The notes beneath the pieces are model-generated. The model saw only the letters and a program-made list of their open reading frames with translations. It searched no databases and was not told where the DNA came from. A stretch of DNA of 39,245 nucleotides. Source: Bacteroides propionicifaciens DSM 19291 = JCM 14649 (GTDB lineage: Bacteria > Bacteroidota > Bacteroidia > Bacteroidales > Bacteroidaceae). This document shows, piece by piece, positions 7,799 through 15,770 of the stretch. Every line of letters starts with the position of its first letter. Positions within the stretch are counted from its first letter, which is position 1. The stretch covers positions 1 to 39,245 of the forward strand of contig NZ_AQWS01000025.1 in assembly GCF_000375405.1 (NCBI RefSeq), written 5' to 3'. A program made the position numbers and the translations under genes.

Positions 7799-8494
7799 AT
7801 GAACAGTTCGAACAAACTTTCGATGTCTCAATGGGCTGAAGAAGACAAACCACGAGAAAAACTAATAAGTAAAGGAGTTGAACAGTTATCGACAGTAGAA
7901 CTTATCGCTCTTTTACTTGGCTCAGGTAGCCGAGAAGAAAGCGTTATTGATCTAGCCAGAAACCTTATGAAGTATTGCTCCAACGACTTAAGTCAACTCT
8001 CAAAGTGGAATGAAGCTGAATTTCTAAACTTCAAAGGAATAGGGATAGCCAAATACGCAACTCTCAAAGCAGCCCTAGAACTAGGCAAGCGTAGACAAAT
8101 GCAGGACACTAAAGAGCGAAACACCTACCAATATTCATCTGACATCTACAGGTTGTTTCATCCAATCCTTCGCGATGCTACACATGAGGAGTTCTGGATT
8201 CTACTACTCAATCAGGCCTGCCGAATCATTAAGTACACACAAATCAGTACGGGAGGCATAGACGGCACCTACGCCGACGTCCGACTCATCCTTAGAGAAG
8301 CTATTTTAAATCGAGCAACACAGCTTGTACTGATACATAACCACCCCTCGGGTAACACTCAACCAAGCGTTAACGATAAGCAACTTACACAGCGCATCAA
8401 GGAAGCAAGTAAAATAATGAATATATTGCTCGTAGAACACCTAATTATTACTGACGGAAGCTATTATAGTTTTGCAGACCACGGATTGATCTAA
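7799..8494 (+). CDS. radC: RadC family JAB-domain protein
   Basis: A 231-residue chromosomal RadC protein. An N-terminal helix-hairpin-helix (about 62-90, FKGIGIAKYATLKAA) is followed by a JAB/MPN metallo-domain with the full JAMM set: His180 and His182 in LIHNHPSGNTQPSVND, Ser184 and Asp193. The family name comes from an old link to DNA repair that was later withdrawn; the real activity is unresolved. Start ATG at 7799; MSQWAEEDKPREKL from Met9 is an alternative, since most RadC proteins begin near that motif. Confidence 0.92.
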   Translation: MNSSNKLSMSQWAEEDKPREKLISKGVEQLSTVELIALLLGSGSREESVIDLARNLMKYCSNDLSQLSKWNEAEFLNFKGIGIAKYATLKAALELGKRRQMQDTKERNTYQYSSDIYRLFHPILRDATHEEFWILLLNQACRIIKYTQISTGGIDGTYADVRLILREAILNRATQLVLIHNHPSGNTQPSVNDKQLTQRIKEASKIMNILLVEHLIITDGSYYSFADHGLI

Positions 8495-8585
8495 TACAAA
8501 CAAAATAGATTAATTTACTCTATTTTGAATGAGCAAACTAAGGAAACTTTTTTTCAACAAAAGTGTTCATTAAAAAGAAAAGCTT

Positions 8586-8593
8586 TAGCTTTG
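8586..8593 (+). promoter_or_regulatory. -7 box upstream of the SufT-like gene
   Basis: TAGCTTTG fits TAnnTTTG and lies 29 bases before the start codon. No clear TTTG is seen at the -33 position, so it is a weaker candidate than the others. Confidence 0.45.
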
Positions 8594-8622
8594 TCTAATC
8601 GATAATTATAGATTTAAAAGTT

Positions 8623-8937
8623 ATGACTAGTAAATTTGATATAGAACAGAAGATCGTTGAGATGATCAAAACGGTCTACGATCCCGAGATACCTGTTAAT
8701 ATTTTAGACTTAGGCTTAATCTACGAGATAGATGTTGCTGACGACTTTAATACCACAATAACAATGACCCTCACTGCGCCTAATTGTCCGGCAGCAGACT
8801 TCATACTTGAAGATGTACGTCAAAAAGTAGAATCCATCGAGGAAATAAAGTCGGTAACTATCAACTTGACTTTTGAACCCGAGTGGAACCGCGATATGAT
8901 GAGCGAAGAGGCACTTTTAGAGTTAGGATTTCTATAA
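8623..8937 (+). CDS. SufT/MIP18-like Fe-S assembly protein (DUF59)
   Basis: A 104-residue DUF59 protein. YDPEIPVNILDLGLIYEI (about 19-36) holds the family DPE and DLGL motifs, and LTAPNCPAADFILEDV (about 51-66) holds the conserved cysteine in TAPNCP. Members such as SufT and MIP18/Cia2 help mature iron-sulfur proteins. No other suf gene is nearby. It is 18 bases upstream of lpxH and likely co-transcribed with it. Function follows from the family only. Confidence 0.88.
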   Translation: MTSKFDIEQKIVEMIKTVYDPEIPVNILDLGLIYEIDVADDFNTTITMTLTAPNCPAADFILEDVRQKVESIEEIKSVTINLTFEPEWNRDMMSEEALLELGFL

Positions 8938-8955
8938 CCCTATAAAAAGTGATAA

Positions 8956-9720
8956 ATGAAAAACATATACTTTCTTTCTGATGCCCATCTAGGATCAAGA
9001 GCCATTAAACATAAGCGAACACAAGAGCGCAAACTTGTGCGTTTTTTGGATGAGATCAAAGATAAGGCTTCAGCAGTTTATTTATTAGGTGACATTTTTG
9101 ACTTTTGGTACGAATACAAAGAAGTCGTCCCAAAGGGTTATACGCGCTTTTTAGGTAAGCTATCTGAGCTAACCGATAATGGTGTCGAAGTACATTTTTT
9201 TATCGGTAATCACGACATTTGGTGCGATGACTATCTAGAGAAGGAGTGTGGAGTAATTATGCATAGAAGCCCTTTTACCACAGAGATCAATGGCAAAGTA
9301 TTCTATTTAGCACATGGGGACGGACTGGGAGACCCAAGTAAAACATTCAAAATACTTAGAAAAATGTTTCACAGTCGATTCCTTAAATGGTGCTACTCCA
9401 ACTTACACCCACGCTGGGGAATAGACTTCGGACTAAGCTGGGCTAAGCACAGCCGCGAAAAGAGAGTAAATGGCAAAGACCCCGACTATTTGGGCGAGAA
9501 CAAGGAGTTTTTAATCCGTTACAGTAAAGATTACTTAAAGGAGCATCCCGATATTAACTTCTTTATTTACGGACATCGCCACATCATGCTCGATCTTATG
9601 CTATCGCGGGATACCCGAGCAATCATATTAGGTGATTGGATTAATTATTTCTCTTATGCTGTTTTTGATGGAGAACATCTGTTTTTAGAGCAATACCTTG
9701 AAGGAGATACACAACTATAA
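8956..9720 (+). CDS. lpxH: UDP-2,3-diacylglucosamine diphosphatase-like metallophosphoesterase
   Basis: A 254-residue calcineurin-type phosphoesterase fitting LpxH, which cleaves UDP-2,3-diacylglucosamine to lipid X in lipid A synthesis at the inner membrane face. The metal ligands appear in order: SDAHLGS (about 7-13), LGDIFDFWYE (about 44-53), IGNHDIW (about 81-87), AHGDGLGD (about 118-125) and YGHRHI (about 206-211). Length is near the usual 240-260. It follows the SufT-like gene and ends at a hairpin shared with the convergent phosphatase gene. The LpxH assignment rests on motifs; a related LpxG-like enzyme is less likely. Confidence 0.87.
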   Translation: MKNIYFLSDAHLGSRAIKHKRTQERKLVRFLDEIKDKASAVYLLGDIFDFWYEYKEVVPKGYTRFLGKLSELTDNGVEVHFFIGNHDIWCDDYLEKECGVIMHRSPFTTEINGKVFYLAHGDGLGDPSKTFKILRKMFHSRFLKWCYSNLHPRWGIDFGLSWAKHSREKRVNGKDPDYLGENKEFLIRYSKDYLKEHPDINFFIYGHRHIMLDLMLSRDTRAIILGDWINYFSYAVFDGEHLFLEQYLEGDTQL

Positions 9721-9723
9721 ACA

Positions 9724-9762
9724 AAAATCGCCACTACAAACTAAATTGTAGCGGCGATTTTG
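9724..9762. terminator. bidirectional terminator between lpxH and alkaline phosphatase
   Basis: AAAATCGCC-A-CTACAA pairs with TTGTAG-C-GGCGATTTT (one A/C mismatch). A T run follows on the plus strand and an A-rich start gives Ts on the minus strand, so it can stop both convergent genes. Confidence 0.85.
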
Positions 9763-9785
9763 TTTTCACTTTATGCTCACAGTTC

Positions 9786-11189
9786 TTACCACTTATAACC
9801 AGCAGCTTTAGCTATCTTTCTAGGAATATCGATGTTGTTTTGCTTAGCACTGAACATCTCTGCGCCTACACCTATAGCATAAACAGGCACATAGTTGGCA
9901 GAGTGTGAGTGACTCGCCCAAGCCACCATAGCAATTTCATTCATAACCTCTTTTGCACGAGAAGCTAGTGGTTCTGTTTTGGTGTACATACTCTCTTCAA
10001 AGCTATGTTTCTTACTAACAAAACTACTTTCGAATTCATCTCTAAGCTTACGCTCTTGAGCCCAAGTCAACTGCAGTTCATCCCAAAAACCCATATATTC
10101 AGATAAAAACTCTTTCATGTCATCCCAAGTCACATTATTGTTTTTGGTTTTACGAAGCACACTCATCAAGTTAGACAACTCACCTGCCGAAACCTCTTGA
10201 TGTTCCAAAGCTTTCAAGTTGAGCTCATACTTACCAGTACCTAGAGCTAGACCTCCTGTTTCATGATCGGCTGTAATAACAATTAATGTCTCCTTTGGGT
10301 GCTTTTTATAGAAGTCCAATGCGTGAGCTACCGCATTATCGAAATCTACAACCTCAGCAAAAGTTGTAGCAGCATCGTTATCATGCGAAGACCAATCAAT
10401 CTTTCCACCCTCAACCATCAAGAAGAATCCTTTTTTATTCTTGTAGGATAGGTGATCAATTGCTGCCTTAGTTATTTGCTCCAAACTCAAATCACCCTCT
10501 TTGCGATCAATTGCATAAGGGAGTGAATAGACATCCCTACCCTCTTCTTGCATAAGAATTACCTTTTCTCCACGCTTAGAGTTAGTATAGTCGTTTAAAC
10601 CCTTATAAAACTTATAACCTGCGTTATCAAAAGCTTGATAAATACTAGGAGCTTTCTCTCCTTCAAAAGTTTCGTCTGCTTTCAGAAAGCCTGACCCACC
10701 ATAGAAGTCAAAGTCGGCAAGAACTAAATCATGCGCAATCTCATAGTACATATCTCGATCGGGTTGATGCGCATAAAAAGCAGCAGGTGTAGCGTGATCA
10801 ATGCTCACACTTGTAATAATCCCGACCTTATTACCAGCCGATTTTGCTCGCTCAGCTACAGTTTTTAGTGGTTTTTTATCAAAATCAACACCGATGGCCC
10901 CATTATAGGTTTTCTCACCTGTAGAGAGTGCCGTACCCCCCGCAGAAGAATCAGTGACGGAGTTGGTCATAGAATATGTCGTAGCTACGCTCATTACAGG
11001 AAACTTAGAGAACAATAAAGCCTCAGTTCCAATAATACCCTCTTTTTCGGCAAGGTACATTTCTGTTCCGTTGACATGATCAACGCCCATACCATCACCA
11101 ATAAAAAAGAATACATACTTAGCCTTACCCCCTGCAAAGATTGAGAGTGGAAGACAAAGCAAAATAAAAAGATAGAGTGTCTTTTTCAT
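9786..11189 (-). CDS. alkaline phosphatase (PhoA family), secreted
   Basis: A 467-residue phosphomonoesterase, exported by the signal peptide MKKTLYLFILLCLPLSIFAG. Metal and nucleophile sites are in family order: FFFIGDGMG (Asp near 32), TDSSAGGTALSTG with probable nucleophile Ser81, SIDHATPAAFYAH, VEGGKIDWSSHDND, TADHETGG and SHSHSANYVP. It would release phosphate in the periplasm. An open frame continues to an ATG at 11249, but that codon lies inside the upstream terminator and before the TATATTTG box at 11217-11224, so 11189 is the better start. No pho box is recognisable. Confidence 0.92.
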   Translation of the reverse strand: MKKTLYLFILLCLPLSIFAGGKAKYVFFFIGDGMGVDHVNGTEMYLAEKEGIIGTEALLFSKFPVMSVATTYSMTNSVTDSSAGGTALSTGEKTYNGAIGVDFDKKPLKTVAERAKSAGNKVGIITSVSIDHATPAAFYAHQPDRDMYYEIAHDLVLADFDFYGGSGFLKADETFEGEKAPSIYQAFDNAGYKFYKGLNDYTNSKRGEKVILMQEEGRDVYSLPYAIDRKEGDLSLEQITKAAIDHLSYKNKKGFFLMVEGGKIDWSSHDNDAATTFAEVVDFDNAVAHALDFYKKHPKETLIVITADHETGGLALGTGKYELNLKALEHQEVSAGELSNLMSVLRKTKNNNVTWDDMKEFLSEYMGFWDELQLTWAQERKLRDEFESSFVSKKHSFEESMYTKTEPLASRAKEVMNEIAMVAWASHSHSANYVPVYAIGVGAEMFSAKQNNIDIPRKIAKAAGYKW

Positions 11190-11216
11190 ACTGAAATAGT
11201 TATTTATGATAGATAA

Positions 11217-11224
11217 CAAATATA
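11217..11224 (-). promoter_or_regulatory. -7 box of the alkaline phosphatase gene
   Basis: TATATTTG on the minus strand, 27 bases upstream of the chosen start. The nearest TTTG upstream is 26 bp away, longer than the usual 19-21, so the promoter may be weak or activator-dependent. Confidence 0.5.
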
Positions 11225-11234
11225 CAAAAGCAGA

Positions 11235-11279
11235 TAAAAAAAATCGCATACAAAGAATTTAATTCTTTTATATGCGATT
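11235..11279 (-). terminator. terminator of the small 64-codon unit
   Basis: On the minus strand AATCGCATA-TAAAAGAATT pairs with AATTCTTTG-TATGCGATT with a small internal mismatch, followed by eight Ts. It separates the small gene from the phosphatase gene. Confidence 0.8.
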
Positions 11280-11327
11280 GATCTTAGAAGTTCTAAAATT
11301 CAAAATAGTTAATTCTTCTTCCATCAT

Positions 11328-11522
11328 CTAGAAAATAGTTTTATTAGAATTTTTAATTATTCCCGAAAAGTCTACTAAATTGAACATATCTTTCAAAAAA
11401 GAGAGCACCTCCACATAAGTAGTTGACTCCATTTGCTCATCTTGTATTCTTCTCATTCCTTCAACATCAAGAGTATAAGCTTTTGTATCCTCTTGAATTT
11501 TCATCTCGCAAATCTTAGACAT
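11328..11522 (-). CDS. small hypothetical protein (64 aa) in its own transcription unit
   Basis: I do not recognise this protein. It is 64 residues, begins MSKICEMKIQEDTKAYTLDV, is mixed acidic and hydrophobic with no signal peptide or membrane helix, and has a possible amphipathic C-terminal half (EVLSFLKDMFNLVDF). Support for a real gene comes from its setting: a consensus promoter at 11601-11631, about 70 bases of leader and an intrinsic terminator at 11235-11279. The transcript would be roughly 350 nt. It could instead be a regulatory RNA with an incidental frame. Neighbours, a phosphatase and a DeoR regulator, give no functional hint. Confidence 0.55.
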   Translation of the reverse strand: MSKICEMKIQEDTKAYTLDVEGMRRIQDEQMESTTYVEVLSFLKDMFNLVDFSGIIKNSNKTIF

Positions 11523-11600
11523 AATTCAGTTCTTTAAACAGTTAATAGAAGCAAATACCTCCATAACGGAGCTATTATATAAAATAGACATTCACTACAA

Positions 11601-11631
11601 CAAATATAACAATCCTTTTGGTTTTTCCAAA
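11601..11631 (-). promoter_or_regulatory. promoter of the small 64-codon unit
   Basis: TTTG (complement of 11628-11631), a 19-bp spacer and TATATTTG (complement of 11601-11608) match the Bacteroidota consensus exactly on the minus strand. No other minus-strand gene starts between it and the terminator at 11235-11279. Confidence 0.7.
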
Positions 11632-11936
11632 GATTCAGACTAATATTTAATCAAATCTTAACACAAGCTATAAGCATAGTAGTTCACACCCAACCACCTA
11701 ACTAGGAGATAATAAGATAACATATTTTATCAGATAAAAGTTCAGAATAGACCATTATTTATTTTCTATAAGAGTTAGACCTCGTATTTAGTCTATTTTA
11801 CACTAAAAAAGGACAGGTAAACAATAATAAATAAGCATCAAGAAGACGCAGAATCACATAAAGCAGAAATCAAAAATTAACATTAGTTTATTGACATAGC
11901 TAGTTTACTCTAAAATTATATTTGAATAATTAATCC
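11632..11936. other. AT-rich intergenic stretch, nothing recognised
   Basis: Between the small-gene promoter and the deoR stop codon. All frames are short and none resembles a known family. A lone plus-strand TATATTTG near 11917-11924 faces into deoR antisense; I would not call it a promoter without a -33 box. No terminator for deoR is clear here. Confidence 0.5.
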
Positions 11937-12701
11937 TTACACAAGCGTCACTTCAATCCCCAATTCTCTAATTTGCTCTACGATATGCATCGGTGCATTG
12001 GAGTCGGTAATAATTTGGTGTATTTGATTAATCTCACATATTTTACAAAAACCACGCTGCCCAAATTTAGACGAGTCTGTAAGGACTATAACCTTATCTG
12101 AAACCTCTATCATCTTTTGATTGATATAGGCCTCATTCATATCACTAGCCGTCAGACCTGAGTTTAGGTCAATTCCATCTACTCCTATAAAAAGTTTATT
12201 ACAAGCCAGGTTATTCAACATCAATTCAGCATAATGTCCTATGATAGATACAGAGTTCTTGCGTAGGGTTCCACCAAGCTGAACCAGTTCAATATGAGGA
12301 TGTCGGCATAGAGATAACGAAACCTTAACCGATGAGGTAATTACGGTAAGATGCTGTTGAATATCTATGCACTGAGCAAAAGAAAGAAGGGTACTACCCG
12401 AGGCTACAATAATTTTATCATCAGGATTGAGAAGCTTTGCAGCTGCCAACGCTATTTTTTTCTTTTCAAGAATATAAAACTTCTCTTTTTCATCAACATG
12501 CTTATCCGAAATAAGTGAATTTAATGGGCTTGCACTCCCATGGTTTCGGATTAAGAGTTTCTTATCCTCCAATATACGTAAGTCCTTTCGTATGGTAACT
12601 TCTGAAACCCCTAGATTATGACTCAGCTCTTGAACCCTGACAATGCCTTCTTTCTTGAGGTGATTTAAAATATATTGGTGTCTTTGAGTGATATTCCTCA
12701 T
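11937..12701 (-). CDS. DeoR/GlpR-family transcriptional regulator
   Basis: A 254-residue DeoR-family repressor. The N-terminal winged helix (about 1-57) starts RHQYILNHLKKEGIVRVQEL and has the recognition helix SEVTIRKDLRILEDKKLLIR. The C-terminal sugar-phosphate sensing domain (about 75-235) includes IVASGSTLLSFAQ, FIGVDGIDLNSGLTASDMNE and VIVLTDSSKFGQRGF. Such proteins usually control a sugar or polyol operon beside them, but none is next to this one. An inverted repeat over its own promoter suggests autorepression. The ligand is unknown. DNA-binding and ligand domains look complete. Confidence 0.92.
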   Translation of the reverse strand: MRNITQRHQYILNHLKKEGIVRVQELSHNLGVSEVTIRKDLRILEDKKLLIRNHGSASPLNSLISDKHVDEKEKFYILEKKKIALAAAKLLNPDDKIIVASGSTLLSFAQCIDIQQHLTVITSSVKVSLSLCRHPHIELVQLGGTLRKNSVSIIGHYAELMLNNLACNKLFIGVDGIDLNSGLTASDMNEAYINQKMIEVSDKVIVLTDSSKFGQRGFCKICEINQIHQIITDSNAPMHIVEQIRELGIEVTLV

Positions 12702-12736
12702 ATATAGTTATTTTAGAATTTAAGGAGCAAGTCTAG

Positions 12737-12763
12737 TTTGAGTTTTCAATTTAAAAACTCAAA
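12737..12763. promoter_or_regulatory. candidate DeoR operator
   Basis: TTTGAGTTTT (12737-12746) and AAAACTCAAA (12754-12763) are a perfect 10-bp inverted repeat with a 7-bp spacer. It overlaps the -7 box of deoR and the expected start of transcription. A further copy of AAAACTCAA lies at 12836-12844. Binding by the adjacent regulator is inference. Confidence 0.5.
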
Positions 12764-12790
12764 GTTAGAGCTTTACAACTTAATCACAAA
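12760..12790 (-). promoter_or_regulatory. promoter of the deoR-family gene
   Basis: TTTG (complement of 12787-12790), 19 bp and TAACTTTG (complement of 12760-12767) match the consensus on the minus strand, leaving a leader of about 50 bases before the start codon. Confidence 0.7.
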
Positions 12791-12881
12791 GTATAGTTTA
12801 CAAAATCGAGTTGACTAAAATTTAGCGAACAAATCAAAACTCAACTAAATAAAGGAAAATCAAGAAGATATAAAGCATAAA

Positions 12882-12920
12882 AAAGAGAGTCACTGAAAAT
12901 ATTATTCAGTGACTCTCTTT
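12882..12920 (-). terminator. terminator of pta-ackA
   Basis: AAAGAGAGTCACTGAA and TTCAGTGACTCTCTTT are perfect 16-bp arms around a seven-base loop, with a T run following on the minus strand. It lies about 30 bases past the ackA stop. Confidence 0.88.
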
Positions 12921-12948
12921 CAATTTATTCTAATCAACAAGCTCAGTC

Positions 12949-14145
12949 TTAAAGATTAAGCAAGGTTTTTGTATCAAGAGCAATCATATACTCCTCATCG
13001 GTTGGTATAACTACAACAGTTACTTTCGAATTGTCAGTACTAATGACTTCAGTACCTCTGCAAGCCAAATTTTTAGCTTGATCCAACTCTACACCCATAA
13101 ACTCGAGTCCTTTACAAGCTGCTGCTCTACAAATGTCGGAATTTTCACCCACACCACCTGTAAATACGATGGCATCAACACCACCCATAGCTGCTGCATA
13201 AGCACCAATATATTTCTTAAGGCGATAGAAGTAAACCGATCTAGCCAATAAAGCTTTTTCGTTGCCAGAAGCAATAGCTTCATTAATCTCACGCATATCC
13301 GAAGACACGCCAGAAAGACCTAGAAGACCACTCTGTTTATTAACCATATTAGATACTCCTTGAGCATCCAAATTCTCTTTTTCCATTAAGAAGGTCAATG
13401 CGCCAGAGTCAACATCCCCCGCACGAGTACCCATCATCAAGCCCTCTACTGGTGTAAGCCCCATAGAAGTATCAACAGACTCGCCGTTAACAACAGCAGT
13501 AATAGAACCACCGTTACCAATATGACAAGTTATAATTTTATTGTTTTTGGGATCAAGTTTTAGCATTTCAATAGCCTTTATGCTTACATAGCGATGGCTA
13601 GTTCCGTGGAAGCCGTAACGACGAACACCATATTTTGTATAGTATTCGTAAGGCAATGCATACATGTATGCATAGTCTGGCATCGTTTGGTGGAAAGCAG
13701 TATCAAAGACACCTACTTGAGGTACACTTGGCAATAAGCTTTTGATGGTGTCAATACCCTTAAGGTTTGCAGGGTTATGAAGAGGTGCCAAATCAATACA
13801 ATTTTTCACTTCTTGGATAACTTCATCGGTAATAACAACCGAGTGGTTAAACTTTTCACCACCATGTACAACACGGTGACCTACAGCAGTGATTTCATCA
13901 AGTGATTTAATACAACCATACTCTTTACTAACTAAAGTATCTAGGATGAATTCTACACCTACTGTATGTTCGGGAATTTGTTTAGTCAGTACTACCTTTT
14001 CGCCCGATGGTAAGGTGAACTTTAAGAAAGAGCCTGGTAGCCCTATCTTTTCTATTCCTCCCTGCCCAATAATTGTAGAATTCTCCATATCAAAAAGCTG
14101 ATATTTAATTGAAGAACTTCCACAGTTTAATACTAAAATCTTCAT
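12949..14145 (-). CDS. ackA: acetate kinase
   Basis: A 398-residue acetate kinase (acetyl phosphate + ADP to acetate + ATP), full length. Seen in order: LNCGSSSIKYQLFD (5-18), GHRVVHGGEKF, VFDTAFHQTMP with the catalytic Asp, YGFHGTSHRYV, HIGNGGSITAV, MGLTPVEGLMMGTRAGDVD and FTGGVGENS. It lies 19 bases after pta and shares its promoter and terminator, giving the standard acetate-forming ATP pathway of a fermenting anaerobe. Confidence 0.97.
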   Translation of the reverse strand: MKILVLNCGSSSIKYQLFDMENSTIIGQGGIEKIGLPGSFLKFTLPSGEKVVLTKQIPEHTVGVEFILDTLVSKEYGCIKSLDEITAVGHRVVHGGEKFNHSVVITDEVIQEVKNCIDLAPLHNPANLKGIDTIKSLLPSVPQVGVFDTAFHQTMPDYAYMYALPYEYYTKYGVRRYGFHGTSHRYVSIKAIEMLKLDPKNNKIITCHIGNGGSITAVVNGESVDTSMGLTPVEGLMMGTRAGDVDSGALTFLMEKENLDAQGVSNMVNKQSGLLGLSGVSSDMREINEAIASGNEKALLARSVYFYRLKKYIGAYAAAMGGVDAIVFTGGVGENSDICRAAACKGLEFMGVELDQAKNLACRGTEVISTDNSKVTVVVIPTDEEYMIALDTKTLLNL

Positions 14146-14164
14146 GTTATTTAATTTGATGTTA

Positions 14165-15178
14165 TTATTTGTTTTTTGATGCTATCGCTTGATTAGCTGT
14201 AATTGCAACCATAGTGTAAATATCACTAATAGAGCAACCACGCGACAAGTCATTAACAGGAGAAGCAATACCTTGTAGGATTGGGCCAACTGCTTCAGCA
14301 TGTCCTAAACGTTGCACCAATTTGTATGAGATATTACCAACCTCAAGGTTTGGAACAATCAGAACATTAGCGTGACCTGCAATTGCAGAACCTGGAGCTT
14401 TTGTTTCACCCACCGAAGTAACCAACGCTGCATCAGCCTGAAGCTCACCATCAATCAAAAGATGAGGAGCTTTAGCTTTAGCCAATTTAAGAGCCTCAAC
14501 AACCTTATCAACAGCAGGACTTGAAGCAGAACCTTTAGTTGAGAAGCTTAATAGAGCTACTTTTGGTTCTTTAATACCACCAACACATTGAGCTGTGTCA
14601 GCAGTTGAAATTGCTATTTCAGCCAATTGCTCAGCTGTAGGATCTGGAGTTACAGCTACATCACTCATAAATAGTAATCCGTTTTGTCCACAATCAGGAG
14701 CCTTAGTCAAGAGTAGCATAGCACCCGACACACAGCTAATACCTGGAGCTGTTTTGATAATTTGTAAAGCTGGACGCAATACATTTCCTGTTGTATTACG
14801 AGCACCAGCTAACTGGCCATCGGCATCACCATTTTTAATCATAAGACAACCAAAGAATAAAGGATCTTCAACCTTTTTCAAAGCCTCTTCAGGAGTCATT
14901 CCTTTGCTCTTTCTTAAGTCGAAAAGTAGGTTTGCATACTTTTCTTTTTGAGCTGAAGTAGCTGGGTCAATAATTGTTGCTTTCTCAATATTACCCAAGC
15001 CCCATTCTTTAGCCAAAGACTTGATTTCACTAGGATTACCTAAAAGGATTAGATCGGCCACGCCGTCGGTTATCAACTGATTAGCTGCTTTTAATGTACG
15101 TTCTTCAGTGCCTTCGGGTAACACAATACGCTGACGATTGTCTTGCGCACGCTTTACGATCTCATTTATTAAACTCAT
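14165..15178 (-). CDS. pta: phosphate acetyltransferase
   Basis: A 337-residue Pta of the short class (acetyl-CoA + phosphate to acetyl phosphate), with only the catalytic domain and none of the N-terminal regulatory part found in long enterobacterial enzymes. Markers: RIVLPEGTEERTLKAA, GQLAGARNTTGNVLRPALQ, SGAMLLLTK, LSFSTKGSA, DGELQADAAL and a C-terminal GRGCSI-like loop (LSRGCSISDIYTM). First gene of pta-ackA. The upstream region holds a -7 box and inverted repeats shared with the divergent lrgAB genes. Confidence 0.96.
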   Translation of the reverse strand: MSLINEIVKRAQDNRQRIVLPEGTEERTLKAANQLITDGVADLILLGNPSEIKSLAKEWGLGNIEKATIIDPATSAQKEKYANLLFDLRKSKGMTPEEALKKVEDPLFFGCLMIKNGDADGQLAGARNTTGNVLRPALQIIKTAPGISCVSGAMLLLTKAPDCGQNGLLFMSDVAVTPDPTAEQLAEIAISTADTAQCVGGIKEPKVALLSFSTKGSASSPAVDKVVEALKLAKAKAPHLLIDGELQADAALVTSVGETKAPGSAIAGHANVLIVPNLEVGNISYKLVQRLGHAEAVGPILQGIASPVNDLSRGCSISDIYTMVAITANQAIASKNK

Positions 15179-15229
15179 GATTATTGTATTTATACTATTA
15201 TTTAAAATGTTATTCTTAAGTCTGGACTA

Positions 15230-15237
15230 CAAAAATA
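15230..15237 (-). promoter_or_regulatory. -7 box of pta-ackA
   Basis: TATTTTTG on the minus strand, about 50 bases before the pta start. No clean TTTG is present at -33; an inverted repeat (15242-15267) sits just upstream instead. Confidence 0.55.
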
Positions 15238-15241
15238 CATA

Positions 15242-15267
15242 ATATTGCAATATCTACATTACAATAT
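15242..15267. repeat. inverted repeat just upstream of the pta -7 box
   Basis: ATATTGCAAT (15242-15251) and ATTACAATAT (15258-15267) are inverted with one mismatch; the left arm is also part of the perfect 12-base palindrome ATATTGCAATAT. Its position, over the -33 region of pta, suits a regulator site. No regulator can be named. Confidence 0.45.
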
Positions 15268-15312
15268 GCGGAGATTTATAGCCTTGCATTCATTTTTCAA
15301 GAAATGCAATGT

Positions 15313-15327
15313 TATCTTTTAAAGATA
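15313..15327. repeat. small palindrome in the pta-lrgA divergent region
   Basis: TATCTTT-T-AAAGATA, seven-base arms around one base, midway between the two divergent promoters. Could be an operator or chance in AT-rich DNA. Confidence 0.3.
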
Positions 15328-15399
15328 GAACATCTTAGACAAATAACAACCCATAATAAAATAATTTAATTAATTAAATTCATTGGTTTCAATTTTATA

Positions 15400-15407
15400 T
15401 ACCTTTG
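15400..15407 (+). promoter_or_regulatory. -7 box of lrgAB
   Basis: TACCTTTG fits TAnnTTTG and lies 24 bases before the lrgA start. The -33 position holds no exact TTTG; TTGG at 15383-15386 is too close. Confidence 0.55.
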
Positions 15408-15431
15408 TGCTGTTTTTAAAATAGGTATATT

Positions 15432-15770
15432 ATGATACGGCAAAGTGCCATTCTTTTCGGCTGTTTAGCCTTAGGCGAACTAATTGTTTACCTTACGGGA
15501 GTAAAGCTCCCCTCAAGCATTATTGGAATGCTTCTACTTACTCTTTTGTTACGTTTAGGTTGGGTCAAACTCCATTGGGTACAAGGGATGTCGGACTTTC
15601 TAGTTGAAAATCTAGGTTTCTTTTTTATCCCACCAGGTGTAGCGTTAATGTGTTATTTAGACATTATCAAAGCACAATTTTGGCCCATAGTTATCTCTAC
15701 TTTAATAAGTACAATCATCGTGCTTGTAGTTACAGGATGGGTTCACCAATTAATACGTAAAATCAAATGA
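15432..15770 (+). CDS. lrgA: LrgA/CidA family membrane protein
   Basis: A 112-residue protein with four hydrophobic segments spanning almost its whole length. The family signature LPSSIIGMLLLTLLL (about 26-40) and the FFFIPPGVALMCY segment (about 63-75) are clear. LrgA/CidA were described as holin-like; later work in Bacillus and Streptococcus shows LrgAB-type pairs importing pyruvate. The stop overlaps lrgB by four bases (ATGA), so they are coupled. It is divergent from pta-ackA, which fits a link to overflow metabolism. Confidence 0.9.
   Translation: MIRQSAILFGCLALGELIVYLTGVKLPSSIIGMLLLTLLLRLGWVKLHWVQGMSDFLVENLGFFFIPPGVALMCYLDIIKAQFWPIVISTLISTIIVLVVTGWVHQLIRKIK

Noticed and set aside
9786-11249. 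Longer alkaline phosphatase starting at 11249
   Set aside because: That ATG lies in the terminator of the upstream small gene and before the likely promoter; the ATG at 11189 gives a clean signal peptide.
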